Source: Dendrobium chrysotoxum (Eukaryota; Streptophyta; Magnoliopsida; Asparagales; Orchidaceae). Taken from it: DNA of 64,000 nt. The position numbers were made by a program, and so were the translations under genes. Below the pieces are notes generated by a model that saw only the letters and a program-made list of their open reading frames with translations, was not told the DNA's origin and ran no database searches. The DNA lies in the NCBI GenBank assembly GCA_019925795.1, contig CM034310.1:19178764-19242763 (forward strand), read 5' to 3'. Each line of letters opens with the position of its first letter. Within the stretch, counting starts at the first letter, position 1. Shown one piece after another: positions 34,596-45,330 of the stretch.

Positions 34596-34604
34596 CTATT
34601 TATA
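34596..34604 (-). promoter_or_regulatory. TATA box upstream of ORF3
   Basis: The minus strand reads TATAAATAG, a canonical plant TATA box, 71 bases before the ORF3 ATG at 34525. The nearest dyad of the internal array ends about 15 bp upstream. The layout (dyad array, TATA, short leader, ORF) is that of a separate promoter and repeats the order seen in the LTR. Activity is inferred. Confidence 0.6.
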
Positions 34605-34618
34605 AAGAACATGGACTG

Positions 34619-35101
34619 ATCGTCCCGTACGATCGCGACATCGTCCGGGACGATTTGGACATTTATGACGTCCTGGATGATTGGTCAAAAGGCGGTCCGA
34701 TCGTCCAGGACGATCAGATATCATCCAGGATGATTAGACACAGGCGATCGTCCCGAGGAGTCAGCTGGACGACTGTTGATGAAAAGATATCATCCCGGAC
34801 GATTAGGTGGATCGTCCAGGATGATTTACAATAAATAGGTCGGACGGGCCGAAGTTGAATCGTCCAGCGGCTTGATAGGTGGATCGTCCAGGACAATAAG
34901 AGGATCGTCCGGGACGATGTCAAATAATTGGTGCAATATCAGCCGTTTGATCAGATCAGGAAGATGTGGATCATATCGTCCAGGATGATGTATGGATCGT
35001 GCAGGACGATCACCAATAATTGGGATAGTTTCAGCAGCAGGAGCAGTGGGTATGATTTTGAATGAATCGTCCAGGACAATTTTTGGATCGTCCAGGACGA
35101 A
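34619..35101 (-). repeat. internal paired-dyad array upstream of ORF3
   Basis: Dyads of the type ATCGTCCNGGACGAT lie in pairs starting at 34619/34640, 34700/34720, 34789/34811, 34883/34904, 34975/34996 and 35066/35087. Spacings are 21, 20, 22, 21, 21 and 21 bp. Single dyads are interspersed, for example near 35105. This array is separate from the LTR arrays and sits between pol and ORF3, immediately upstream of the ORF3 TATA box. Confidence 0.85.
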
Positions 35102-35599
35102 GAGGATTGTCCAGGACGATGTGAAGAAAAGCAGAAAAGGATGAAGGATGAAGATGATCGATTAGGATCCCAAAAACACAACCATGAAATCAAAATAAAA
35201 AAAAGACGAATAAAACTGACCGCAAAAACACATAGAAGCATTTTTTTTTTTGATTAAGCTGCTCGAGAAAATCAGAATTTTTTTCTTGACTTTAGATTCG
35301 AAAACCAATGACAGGACGTTTGACAGCACTGAAATCAAGAAAATGTTGGAAATAATCAACGTTCGTAGCTCCGACCCCGGGCACCTTATCGATGCCAACC
35401 TCTTTCAAAATAAAAATCCGATTCAGAATAAAAGACATTAGATTTGAAAAGAAATCCTTTCAAGCCTCGTTCCAGAAAAATATCTGATATAATAGTGTTA
35501 CAAAGTAAAAAATCAGAAATCAGGATTTTCAAGACTCATGCTTTTGAAAGTATTAAGTGGCGCACAGATTTTTCTAAGACATTTAATAATCTGAAAAGG

Positions 35600-35775
35600 A
35601 AGAAAGCTTGGTTTGGGCTCATTTTGTGCCTCATTTTCAAATTGGTTGGCACTTTGCACATCTTTTGATTTTTGATACACTTTGTGTATCCAATTTGGCA
35701 ATTTCACATCTTTTCAGTTTTGGGCTCATTTTATGCCTCTTTTTTAAATTATCTGGCGCACTGCGTATCTTTTAT
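35600..35775 (-). repeat. direct repeat in copia 3' region
   Basis: The phrase 'tttgggctcattttgtgcctc' (plus strand) occurs near 35615 and, with one change, near 35720. Each copy is followed by 'tggc(g/a)c(a)(c)tttg/tgc(a/g)(c/t)atctttt'. The same duplication is present at 58770-58935 (element J) and 17765-17935 (element D). It is non-coding and of unknown role. Confidence 0.65.
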
Positions 35776-36374
35776 AAGCTTTCTCCTTTTCATAATCATT
35801 AAAGAGTCTCAGCTGTGAGATTATCTTCCAGACATAGGAGATGACTCTCCGCAGTAAGGAAGAACGATTCACAAAACAAAAGCCATACAACATATGATAA
35901 ATGCAATCACTTGATTTAGAAAATCAAACTAATGACTCAAGACTTTAAAAAACACTATTGATATGAGGCAGATTACTGTAGGAAGATAAAATAATCTCTA
36001 TTTCAAAAACTAACTTTTTAATTTTGAAGAGAATTTTTATTCAAAAGAAACTACACACCAGTAAAGGAGTTAGAGGAAGAGAAACAATTATCAATGTTTC
36101 TTCCCTTTAACAAATTCAGCGAAGTCAATCACTGCTTACCAGCTTCCAAACCAAAACAAGGTGAAAACTCCCAGTCAAAAATTCAGATCATCAGAAGTAG
36201 TGAGCAGTGATCAGATCTTGAAAAGCATAAAACAGTAAGTGCAAGATATGAACCAGTAAATAAAAACAGGTAGAAAATCACAGCAAAGTAAATACTCAAA
36301 TCAAACTAATAGTAAGGCTAACCCAGAAATCAGCAGAAGAAATAAAATCAACTGAAAGTAAATAATCCAACCAA

Positions 36375-36495
36375 AACTAACTAACAGAAATCAGAATACC
36401 AAAACTAACTAACAGAAATGAGAAATCAGAATACCAAAACTAACTAACATAAATCAGAATACGAAAACTAACTAACAGAAATCAGAATACCAATC
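36375..36495 (-). repeat. short tandem repeat after pol (about 31 bp)
   Basis: Four units of 'aaaactaactaacagaaatcagaatacc' type lie just beyond the pol stop of element G. The counterpart in element J is 58080-58165 on the other strand. Confidence 0.75.
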
Positions 36496-36525
36496 AGAAC
36501 AATCATAAATCAGCAGTCATCAGAA

Positions 36526-39500
36526 TCAAGCATTTATATCAATCACTCCTAATCTGGTTCTCAAAATACTGAATGAGTCAAAGGCCAGTGATTTAGTGAA
36601 TATGTCAGCCAGCTGATTTTCAGTTGCTACGTGATGTATCTCAATATCCCCTTTTGTAACATGGTCCCTAATGAAGTGATGCCTAATATCAATGTGTTTG
36701 GTCCTAGAATGTTGGATTAGATTCTTAGAGATACAGATGGCACAAGTATTATCACACAGAATAGAAATTGTCCCAACAGGTACTCCTAAATCCAAGACTT
36801 GTTGCTTCAACCAAAGAACTTGGGCCACACAACTCCCTAAGGCAATGTACTCAGCTTCAGCAGTGGAAAGTGCAACTGAGTTTTATTTTCTACTGGACCA
36901 GGAGACTAACGACTGTCCTATGAATTGACAAGTCCCAGAAGTACTCTTCCTATCCACCCTACACCCCGCAAAATCAGAATCAGAATATCCAATGATCTCA
37001 AAAGAGGTGCTGTGCCTAGGGTATCAAATTCCTAGGTTTGGGGTTCCTAAAGGATATCTAAGAATTCTCTTAACAGCAGTCAAGTGGGACTCTTTAGGAT
37101 CAGCCTGAAACCTAGCACAAAGACAGACACTAAATATGATATCAGGTCGGCTAGCAGTCAGGTAAAGTAGTAAACCTATTATCCCTCTATACTTCTTCTG
37201 ATCAACAGATTTTCCATTTGAATCCTTATCTAACTGAACTGAGGAGGGCATGGGAGTATTGATTGGCTTGGATTTGTCCATTTCATATTTCTTCAAAATG
37301 TCCTTAGTGTATTTTGATTGATTGAGAAAGGTTCCATCATCCGTTTGCCTTATGCTAAACCCCAAAAAGTAGGACAATTCTCCCATCATACTCATCTCAA
37401 ACTCCTTACTCATCGTTTTAGAAAACTCTTCACATAAATATTTATCGAAAGATCCAAAAATTATATCATCAACATAGATCTGGACAATGAGTAAGTCATC
37501 CCCTAATCTCCTCAGAAAAAGGGTGGTGTCTATGCTCCCCTTAACAAACTCTCTTTCTAACAGGAATGTGCTAAGCCTCTCATACCAAGCTCTGGGTGCC
37601 TGTTTCAATCCATTTAAGGCCTTTTTTAATTTATAGACTTGACTTGGATATTGGGAACTCTCAAAACCTGGGGGTTGTTCTACAAAAACATCTTCTTTAA
37701 TTACCCCATTTAAAAAGGCACTCTTAACATCCATTTGAAACAGCTTAAATCCCTTATAACAGGCAAAGGCTAGTAGCACTCTAATGGCTTCCAATCTAGC
37801 TACAGGGGTAAAAGTCTCCTCAAAATCAATCCCTTCTATCTGATTATACCCCTTAGCCACCAATCTTGCCTTATTTCTCACCACCACACCAGAATCATTC
37901 ATCTTATTCTTAAAGACCCACTTGGTTCCCACAATACTTTGATTTTTAGGTCTTTCTACTAACTCCCAAACATCATTCCTTACAAATTGATTCAATTCCT
38001 CCTGCATAGCTAAAATCCAAAATTCATCCGACAGGGCTTGATTGATGTTGGTGGGTTCAGTCATTGAGATAAAGGCAGAATGGTTTACTTCCTTCCTAAG
38101 TCCATGCCTAGTCCTAACACCTTCAGAAGGGTCTCCTAAGATCAGTTCTTTAGGATGACTCGAAGAATATCTCCAATCTCTAGGCAACTCAGTTTGAGGT
38201 TCTACCCTTTCCTCCAAATTTGTATTTCCAACTCCCTGGGTAACCTTAATAATCTCTTCATTTTCTACTTCAGATCTAGACTCCTTAGGATCAGATTCAT
38301 CAAACACTACATGGGTTATTTCTTCCACCACCAAAGTCCTCCTATTGAACACCCTAAAGGATTTCCCCACACTTGAATATCCTAAGAACACTCCTTTATC
38401 AGATTTGGGGTCAAATTTTCCTAAGGGTGACTTCCCGTTGTTCAGAATGAAAACCTTACAGCCAAAGACATGGAGGTGGGACAGATTAGGAGTTCTACCC
38501 TTAATGATCTCATAAGGTGTCTTGTTCAGTTTGACTCTCACATTCACCCTATTCAGCACATAACAGGCAGTGTTCACCGCTTCAGCCCAAAAGTATTTTG
38601 GAAGTGAATACTCGGCAAGCATGGCTCTAGCGGCTTCCACTAAGGTCCTGTTCTTCCTTTCAGCTACCCCGTTCTGCTGAGGGGTCCTAGGAGCTGAAAA
38701 ATTTTGACTAATCCCATGATCCTCACAAAAACTTCCAAATCTTTCATTTTCAAACTCCCCTCCATGATCACTATGGATGGTAATAATCTCACATCCTAAC
38801 TTCTTTTGAATCCAAGTAGAGAAGGATCTAAACTCATCAAATGACTCAGATTTATGTGACAAAAACTTAACCCAAGTGAACCTCGAATAATCATCTACAA
38901 TCACAAAACCATAGACTCTCCCCCCTAAGCTGGCAGTGCTAATGGGTCCAAAGAGGTCCATGTGAAGAACTTCTAAAGGTCTAGAGGTGCTAATGTCCTT
39001 AACAGAGTGAAAAGAGGACTGGACTTGCTTCCCCAACTGATAGGCATCACACAGGTGATCCTTAGTGAACTTAAGCTTGGGCACACCTCTAACTAAGTCC
39101 TTTTGGGTGACTCTTCTAAGGGTTTTCATACTGGCATGACACAATCTCCTATGCCATAACCAAGACTCATCAGCAGTAGTTTTTAAGCAAATTGAATTAT
39201 CAGATTTAATGCTACTTACATCCAGCTTATAGACATTGTTGATCCTTTGCCCCTGCAAAACAACTTCATCATTTAAGCTTAAAATGCAGCCAGTGGGCAG
39301 GAATTTGATGCTGTATCCCTTGTCACAGAGTTGACTAATGCTCAGCAGGTTGTGTTTCAGTCCATCTACAAGCAAAACATTATCAATCATAAAGTTCTTT
39401 GAATCACCAATTATACCTGTGCCTACCATCTTCCTAGTGGTGTTATCTCCAAGTGTAACCTTGCCTCCAGCTCTGGCCTCCAGTGAAATGAACTGATTTA

Positions 39501-39576
39501 CATCTCCAATCATATGTCTAGAACATCCGCTGTCTAGGTACCACATGCTCTCACGAGGTCTTGTGTGAGAGCACAC
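36526..39576 (-). pseudogene. pro-pol (exon 2) of copia element G
   Basis: The frame starts directly at the putative splice acceptor (39576, VCSHTRPRESMWYLDSG) and encodes protease (DSG), integrase (HHCC zinc site, then DLFGP, HSDHGGEFENERFGS and NGVAERKNRTL), reverse transcriptase (FQMDVKSAFLNG, YVDDIIFGS) and RNase H. It is open for 850 codons, then meets TGA at 37024-37026, a Trp codon in element J. RNase H is broken again by TAA at 36883-36885 and ends normally near 36526 (VIDINA). It also has a changed Cys in the integrase zinc site (CDAYQLG instead of CDACQLG). It is not functional as it stands. Confidence 0.9.
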
Positions 39577-40298
39577 CTACAAAAGTATCAAACGTCAGTC
39601 TTAGGAACCCAAACAGGTTTGGGTTCCTTCTTATGAAAAGAAGAATGCAATGCATGCGTGCTGTGCTGTGAAACAGGCAGTTTGGGTTTCCACACCCAAT
39701 GTATACTACGGTGAACAGTGCAGGTGTGAGAAATATATCTTAACATGCCACATTAAAAACATCTAACACTAGGAAAAGGGTTAACTAACCTACGTGGATG
39801 ATAATGCCTCTTCCTAGATGTATATGAAACATGCTTTGAAGAACTTGCAACAGATTTTTCAAAAGGTGGCGGTGCATAAAACTGTTCAAAAGTAGGCAGT
39901 GTTTTGTTCTTTTCAAAAGCACTGATCTTTACCTTCAAAAACTCATTTTCTTTCTTTAAACTTACAATTTCAAATTTCAAGGTTCCCTTGCTACTTTCTA
40001 CTTCACACGCCATTGTATCTAACTCTTTAAAAGCTCTTTCTAAGTCCACATGCGTAGTTTTCAATAAATCATGCTTAGAAACTAAATCAGAATATTTTTT
40101 ATTCAACTCATCAAATTCATCAAGCAAAGACATGTGATTGGAATCAAGTGTGGAATGATCTTTAACTATAGAATCATGCTCTTTTTGCAAAGTTAAGTAA
40201 TCTAATTTCAAACTAGCATGTGTTTTCTTAAGCTTCCTATACGTTGTATGAATTCTTTCAGAAACTTCAAATAATTTATCGTAGGTAAGCTTACATAC
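39577..40298 (-). other. putative gag/pol intron of element G, 722 bp
   Basis: On the minus strand the segment begins GAG|GTATGTAAG and ends ACTTTTGTAG|GTGTGC, with CTGAC about 20 bases upstream of the end as a candidate branch site. In element J exactly this segment is absent: GAAGAG is followed by GTGTGCTCTCAC. Removal joins gag and pol in phase 0 (EE then VCSH). If it is kept, the gag frame reads on through a coiled-coil region and stops at 39753. AGGT occurs at both ends, so a microhomology deletion is an alternative to splicing; the conserved GT-AG ends in element D favour splicing. Confidence 0.7.
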
Positions 40299-40337
40299 CT
40301 CTTCCTGGTCCGACTGACCAGGGTGATCATCAGCCAT
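39753..40337 (-). pseudogene. Gag C-terminal coiled-coil extension (unspliced reading)
   Basis: The open frame from 40337 to the stop at 39753 is in the gag frame (MADDHPGQSDQEEV...). After the splice donor it encodes a long charged helix with heptad-like spacing: VSERIHTTYRKLKKTHASL, LDEFDELNKKYSDLVSKHDL and FEIVSLKKENEFLKVKI. It would form the C-terminus of Gag translated from unspliced RNA. In element G the frame upstream is broken by stops in the zinc-knuckle region, so this part is only a segment of a dead gag. Confidence 0.7.
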
Positions 40338-41399
40338 CAGACATAAGTTTGTTTCCTCCTCTTCAGCTTCAGTCTCAGAAGAGTCGGATGCAGAGTCTGC
40401 CTAGAACGCCTTCTGAATCTGCTTCTTGTCCTTTCTGAACTTTGGTTTCTCCTCACCCTTCTCCTTGCTTGGGTGAGCTTTAAGTGAAGGACAATCAGCC
40501 TTAATGTGTCCATGCTTCCTGCATTCAAAACAAACAGATTCAGATGAACCCTTAAAATTTTTATTGGACTTACCCTTGTTCCACTTCTGATAGTTCTTAT
40601 GTTTCTTCCTTAGAAAGCTTTTGAATTACCTTGTGATTAAGGCAACATCATCGCTATCAGACCCGGAAGTGCTAGCATCTGAATCCTTGGCCTTTAGTGC
40701 CACTATCTTCTCTTTCTTAAATTCACCTGCATCAAGTTGCCTTTGGTTTACCCCTTGCTCGTAAGCAATGAGTGATCCAAGTAAGCTGTCAATAGAGTAA
40801 GTATTTAAATCTTTAGATTCAGTAATAGCAGTAATCTTAGCATCATAAGAAGCAGGCAAACATCTTAGAATTTTTTTCACTCTTTCGTAGTTAGTAAGTT
40901 CTCTACCTAGAACATGCAAAGAGGTAACAATCTGAGTGAACCTTGTGTACATTTCTGAAATAGTCTCACTAGGTTTCATGCAAAAAAGTTCGTAATCATG
41001 TAACAAGATGTTTAACCTAGACTGTTTGACTTCAGTTGTACCTTCGTATGTTATACATAATCTATCCCAGATTTTCTTTCCCGTTGTACAAGTAGAAACA
41101 CGCATATAGTCTTCAGATTTTAAAGCACAAAAGAAATAGTTTAAGCATTTTGCATTTAACTGTGCTAAATCACGATCATCAAACGTCCAATCAGTAAAAG
41201 GCAATTCAGTTTTCACATTGTTAATCAGTCTAAAAGGTGGTTCGTATCCGTCCTTAACTAACATCCACATGCGATAATCAATAGATTGCAGAAAAGTAGA
41301 CATGCGTGTTTTCCAAAAATCAAAAGGAATATTATCAAACAACGGTGGTCTTGTAATAGAATATCCTTCAGCAGTATTACGATTGTTACAGTTAGCCAT
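40299..41399 (-). pseudogene. gag (exon 1) of copia element G
   Basis: The start ATG at 41399 (MANCNNRNTAEGYSITRPP) opens 257 codons of Gag, with the plant copia Gag core (ALKSEDYMRVSTC, GKKIWDRLCITYEGT, LHDYELF). It ends at TAA at 40626-40628, where element J has CAA. After it come a zinc knuckle (CFECRKHGHIKADC) and a TAG near 40400 replacing a Trp codon. The rest of the frame runs to the putative splice donor. The stops are single-base changes, so decay is mild. Confidence 0.88.
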
Positions 41400-41440
41400 G
41401 GTTCAAATTTAAAAGTTTTTAAACCTAAATTTTGAATCCC

Positions 41441-41452
41441 GCTCTGATACCA
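41441..41452 (-). other. primer binding site of copia element G
   Basis: TGGTATCAGAGC on the minus strand lies two bases from the 5' LTR, complementary to initiator tRNA-Met. Confidence 0.9.
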
Positions 41453-41454
41453 CT

Positions 41455-43109
41455 TGAAAGTTCGATAGGGATGTTAAGCCCTAGTGAACCAGTCCCGAGG
41501 CTAACCAAGAGGGGGGGTGAATTGGTTATTTAAAAATTTCACAATAATAATGAAAATCTTTTTAATACATAGCAACGGAAACACATAAACAAGAACGAAA
41601 AGATCAACCACAGATATTCACCCAAGTAGTTAATATCATAAAAGTAAAGTGCAAAACTGAATCAGAAAAGCAAACCAGATTTTATAGTGGTTCGGTCAAC
41701 TTGACCTACGTCCACTCCTCGGAGTCTCTCCTTCGGGTATTACACTAAACAAAAAGTTTCTCTCCTTTTGCTCCCACAGCAAGGCGGAGAAGCCTGTACA
41801 AATACCTCCTTTTCACCACACGGTGAGGCAGAGAACCCGACCTCCTTTCGCTTCCTCCTGAAGCAGGCAGAGAACCTTCGAACTCCTTTTGCTTCCACCT
41901 GAAGTGGGCAGAGAACCCCGGATCTTCATGCGAACGATCCTCCCACGACGAACACCGACTAGACGAAAGACGACGAGCGGAGAAGACGACTCTTATCCGT
42001 GCTTGGAGCAACCTTAGTGAATCCCTCACTAACTCTCCCTCACAAGATCTTCTCTCTCTCTCCCAACTCTCTCTCTCTAGGGTTTCTCAGGGAAGGAAGG
42101 CAGCAAAAGATTTTTCCAAAAATTGGAAAAAGTTCTTTTAAAGGAGGGCTCAAAATTTGCCCTAAATCTCAACTGGTCGGCCAAGATTGTCTAGGACGAT
42201 CGATCGATCGTCCTGTACGATCAGTTCAAATTCAGCTGTTTCAGCCTGGACGATTAGGCTCTTCTGGACGATCAGTAGAAAAAGTTGTTCATATCGTCCC
42301 GTATGATCCTGCAATCGTCCGGGACGATTAGTGCAAATTGGGGAAAATCGTCCAGAAGACAGTTCGAGTCGTCCAGAGAAATCTGTGTTGGACGACCAAA
42401 AAATGACTTGATCGTCCAGGACGATATGTATATCGTCCTGTACGATTAGTTCAAAAAGGCCCTAAATCGTCCTGTACACAGTTCGGGTCGTACAGCTGTA
42501 ATGCACTAGACGATCACGATCGTCCGGGACGATCCTGCGATCGTCCAGGACGATGTGATCATATCAATTAAACATTAATTGCTTTCCTTAATTACCAGAC
42601 TAATTTAGGCATGATTGTAGTGAATCGTCCAGGACGATACACGTATCGTCCGAGACGATCAGACCAAAATACTTAAAATAAAACTTGCCTAACTTAATCT
42701 AGCGGCTGAGAATTTCTGATTTGGGCATATCGTCCCGTACGATCCGTAGATCATCCAGGACGATCTGCTTAATCAGACCCTCTTAACTTAGTCACCCTAA
42801 TTAGGGTTTCTGTTTTGGCTGGATCGTCCAGGACGATGTGAAAATTTTCCAGGATGATCTGAACAAAATTTTAACAGAAACTCTAATTCACTCAATCTCT
42901 CTCCCTGAGTATGTGTGTGCAAGGTTACTTAGCTAGGGAATCAGTTACATTACAATTGACTCAATAAAAGGAAAAATCATACATTTGACACACTTGGACC
43001 CGATCTTGAGTTGGCTTGAGTGGCTCGCGGTCTTTTGTGCCTGAAACAGATTAGCCAAGCAAAACACACTGGAAACATGTTTGTCATCATCAAAACCAGA
43101 TTTGCAACA
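41455..43109 (-). repeat. 5' LTR of copia element G
   Basis: At 1655 bp it has the same length as the 3' LTR, starts TGAAAGTTCG and ends TTTGCAACA. The dyad array spans 42186-42857. It differs from the 3' LTR at scattered positions (for example 'gaaccagtcc' against 'gaactagtcc'), many of them C/T or G/A changes within dyads. Confidence 0.92.
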
Positions 43110-43114
43110 GGAAG
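43110..43114 (+). repeat. target-site duplication of copia element G, right
   Basis: GGAAG is identical to 31473-31477. Confidence 0.9.
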
Positions 43115-44190
43115 GTGAAATTATTGAGCAGTATGTGAGGCACATTAAGGTGGTGATATCACACATATTTGAGAAAAAAATTATTAAGGAAGAAAAGACT
43201 GAAGTGAAAAACCTGGCTCCTCAACCTGTGAGGAAGAACAAGAAGTTCGTTAAACAGTCAGTGACTTCTATGTTGGTAAATGGCTAATATTGGGTGCACC
43301 ACCTTCCATCTACTAAGGCAAAGGAGATTGTATTGACTGGATCTGGTAGAGGCTGCCATCCTTCTGGCAGGCCACCAATCCAACCTCCAAAACTTTCAAA
43401 ATTAGCTTCGGTAGAAGTAAAGACTTGAGAGGAAGACAAGAATAAGTAGATTGTTGAAGTCAAGGGAAAGAGGCCCAAGTCCCCTGAAAAATAATATGTT
43501 CCTAAGAAGATCAGTAAAGTTAAAGATCCCCATATTCTAGTAGATATCCCCAGGCTCCCTACTCAGGGATGTGAAGTCTCTTCCTCAACTGATGTAGGAG
43601 TGGAAACTCCTCAGGCTCCTCCATAACACCCTAAGGAGGATGCCCCTCAGCTTATCAACGATGCCACCCTTCCGACTACTAATTCCAGGATAATCGAAGG
43701 GGAGGGAATAATGCCTTACATAGATGAAGAGATGATTGATCAAATAGTAGTAGAACCCCTCAATACAGATGGCCTTAAGATTCAGGACATTATTTCCAAG
43801 TTAAAAGAGTGGGAATTTGATGATATAATGGAGTATAAGAGGTACCTACCCATCAACCCTGAGTCAATCAGAGGAAGACCAGTATATGAGGTTGTACAAG
43901 AGATCAAAGATATCTTAAAGAAGAAAAAGGCTATGGAAGCCTTTGATCCAGACCTGGATGACTTATTGATGGATGAGGATGAGGCTATAGTTAGTAGCAT
44001 CTATATGGTTGAGACGAGAGCTTTAGTTAAGGAACTTGAACCCAGTAGACACCGTTCTAGTAGGGAGGAAGATTTAAAGGCTATTGATTCAGATTCTGAT
44101 GAGTCGGTTAGACTTAAAGATAAAGATGAATGCATTAAAAATCTAAAAAGGCAAGTTGTAGAAATGCTACTGAGGGTTAAAGACATATAG
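43115..44190 (+). pseudogene. Tat-like gypsy upstream ORF, second part
   Basis: This continues the frame interrupted by element G: GEIIEQYVRHIKVVISHIFEKK, a Lys/Pro-rich stretch, several stops, then an open part at 43711-44190 (MPYIDEEMIDQIVVEPLNTD ... EWEFDDIMEYKRYLPINPES ... DDLLMDEDEAIV ... SDSDESVRLKDKDECIKNLKRQ). It is acidic with a predicted C-terminal helix. I do not recognise a domain. The position before gag suggests the additional ORF1 of Tat/Ogre-type elements. Confidence 0.6.
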
Positions 44191-44198
44191 AGTTAGAT

Positions 44199-45330
44199 GA
44201 AACCCAACAGCCCCAACCCGAGCAATCACAACCCATAGTGTATACAGTTACTGACCAAAATAGAAAACTAGAATCCAATTTGAAAATTCATGAGTCAGCG
44301 CCAGCAATTCTTCCTATTCAACCGGTAGTTTCTTCAATTCCACCACTACCAGCTCTAAAGGATATCAAACAAATGATTGAGGATCAGGTAAGGGAGGCCT
44401 TAGAAAATTCCCAAAGGGCTGCATCTATTCCAAAGGAAAAACCCTACCCCAATGAATATGATTTAGTCCCTTATCTAAAGGGCTTTGTGCCACCATCTTT
44501 TAAAGTTTTTACTTGTATCGAAACCCAAGACAACATTTGGCACACTTTTGAGTGAACTATTATAATGCAGGAGGTTTAGATGCTCTACTATTTTGCCAAT
44601 TTATCAGTAGTCTTTTTGGCATTGCTTTTAAATAGTATGTTAATTTGTAAACAATGCAGTGAGAACCTTTAAAGAGCTAGAAAATTTATTATTAAAGAGA
44701 TTTTTTAGAGCTTAGTAACATACAACTATGGGTGATCTGTTCGTTAAAAAATAAAAGCCATGAGAGTCTTTGGTTAAGTACATATTGAGCTGGTGAAACT
44801 TCTTGATAAAGTATGAACCCCAGTTGTAAGAGCAACATGCAGTGGAGATTCTTCTAAAGAATATCTACGGGCCTATTGCTTTTCTCCTAAAAGGGTTCAC
44901 TAGTAAAACCTTTGAGAAGCAAGTAGCCATAATTTCTAACTTGCATAAAAAGGCTCGTAGGATGCCATTCTTAAAGGATCTATCAGATGAGAAAAAAGTC
45001 CCCAAGTCTGTAAACTCTTTTGAGAAGAGAGCAGCCATAATATCTATAGTCGACAAGGAAAAACAACCCATGGCAAGTCAACCCAATGGTTCCCCACTAC
45101 AGCCAATTCAAAGATAGCCATTCCAGAAGGTCCCTCGGCCCACTAGGGACTCTTAATCAATCCTTTTTAAATACATAGTGACAAAGCCTTATCTTTTTAA
45201 AAGGGATTCGGTAAGAAAGATCTTTAAGAGTCTTTTAAAGAAATAATATTTCATATTGCTGGAGGCTAGGAGGCTGGAAGAGGCAAATAGGAGGGTTGAT
45301 CATAACTTTTGCCCTAACATCACATGCTAG
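44199..45330 (+). pseudogene. Tat-like gypsy gag, decayed
   Basis: The frame 44238-44555 has PYPNEYDLVPYLKGFVPPSFK followed by a Gag-type 'TQDNIWHTFE'. Beyond, across frameshifts, come FNYNAGGLDALLFCQF-like and CSGDSSKEYLRAYCFSPK-like pieces (44560-44900) and a basic stretch at 44842-45117. This is the retrotransposon Gag core of gypsy elements, broken by stops and shifts. Confidence 0.65.

Larger units (their letters stand above)
31478..43109 (-). mobile_element. complete Ty1/copia element G (SIRE/Maximus-like) with ORF3
   Basis: This 11.6-kb minus-strand element has two LTRs of equal length (1655 bp), an exact 5-bp target duplication, an initiator-Met primer site, gag, a GT-AG segment, pro-int-RT-RNase H, and a further ORF (ORF3) between pol and the 3' LTR. 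Large LTRs, order PR-INT-RT-RH and an extra ORF after pol are features of the SIRE/Maximus branch of copia. Gag and pol carry several point stops, so this copy is not autonomous. It sits inside the upstream ORF of a Tat-like gypsy. The LTRs differ from each other at scattered sites, so it is older than element J. Confidence 0.92.

Noticed and set aside
33386..34612. ORF3 start at the upstream ATG (34612)
   Set aside because: That ATG lies upstream of the TATA box and the extra 29 residues are hydrophobic. In element D the aligned sequence marks the MAGG start. A signal peptide was considered but depends on this unlikely start.
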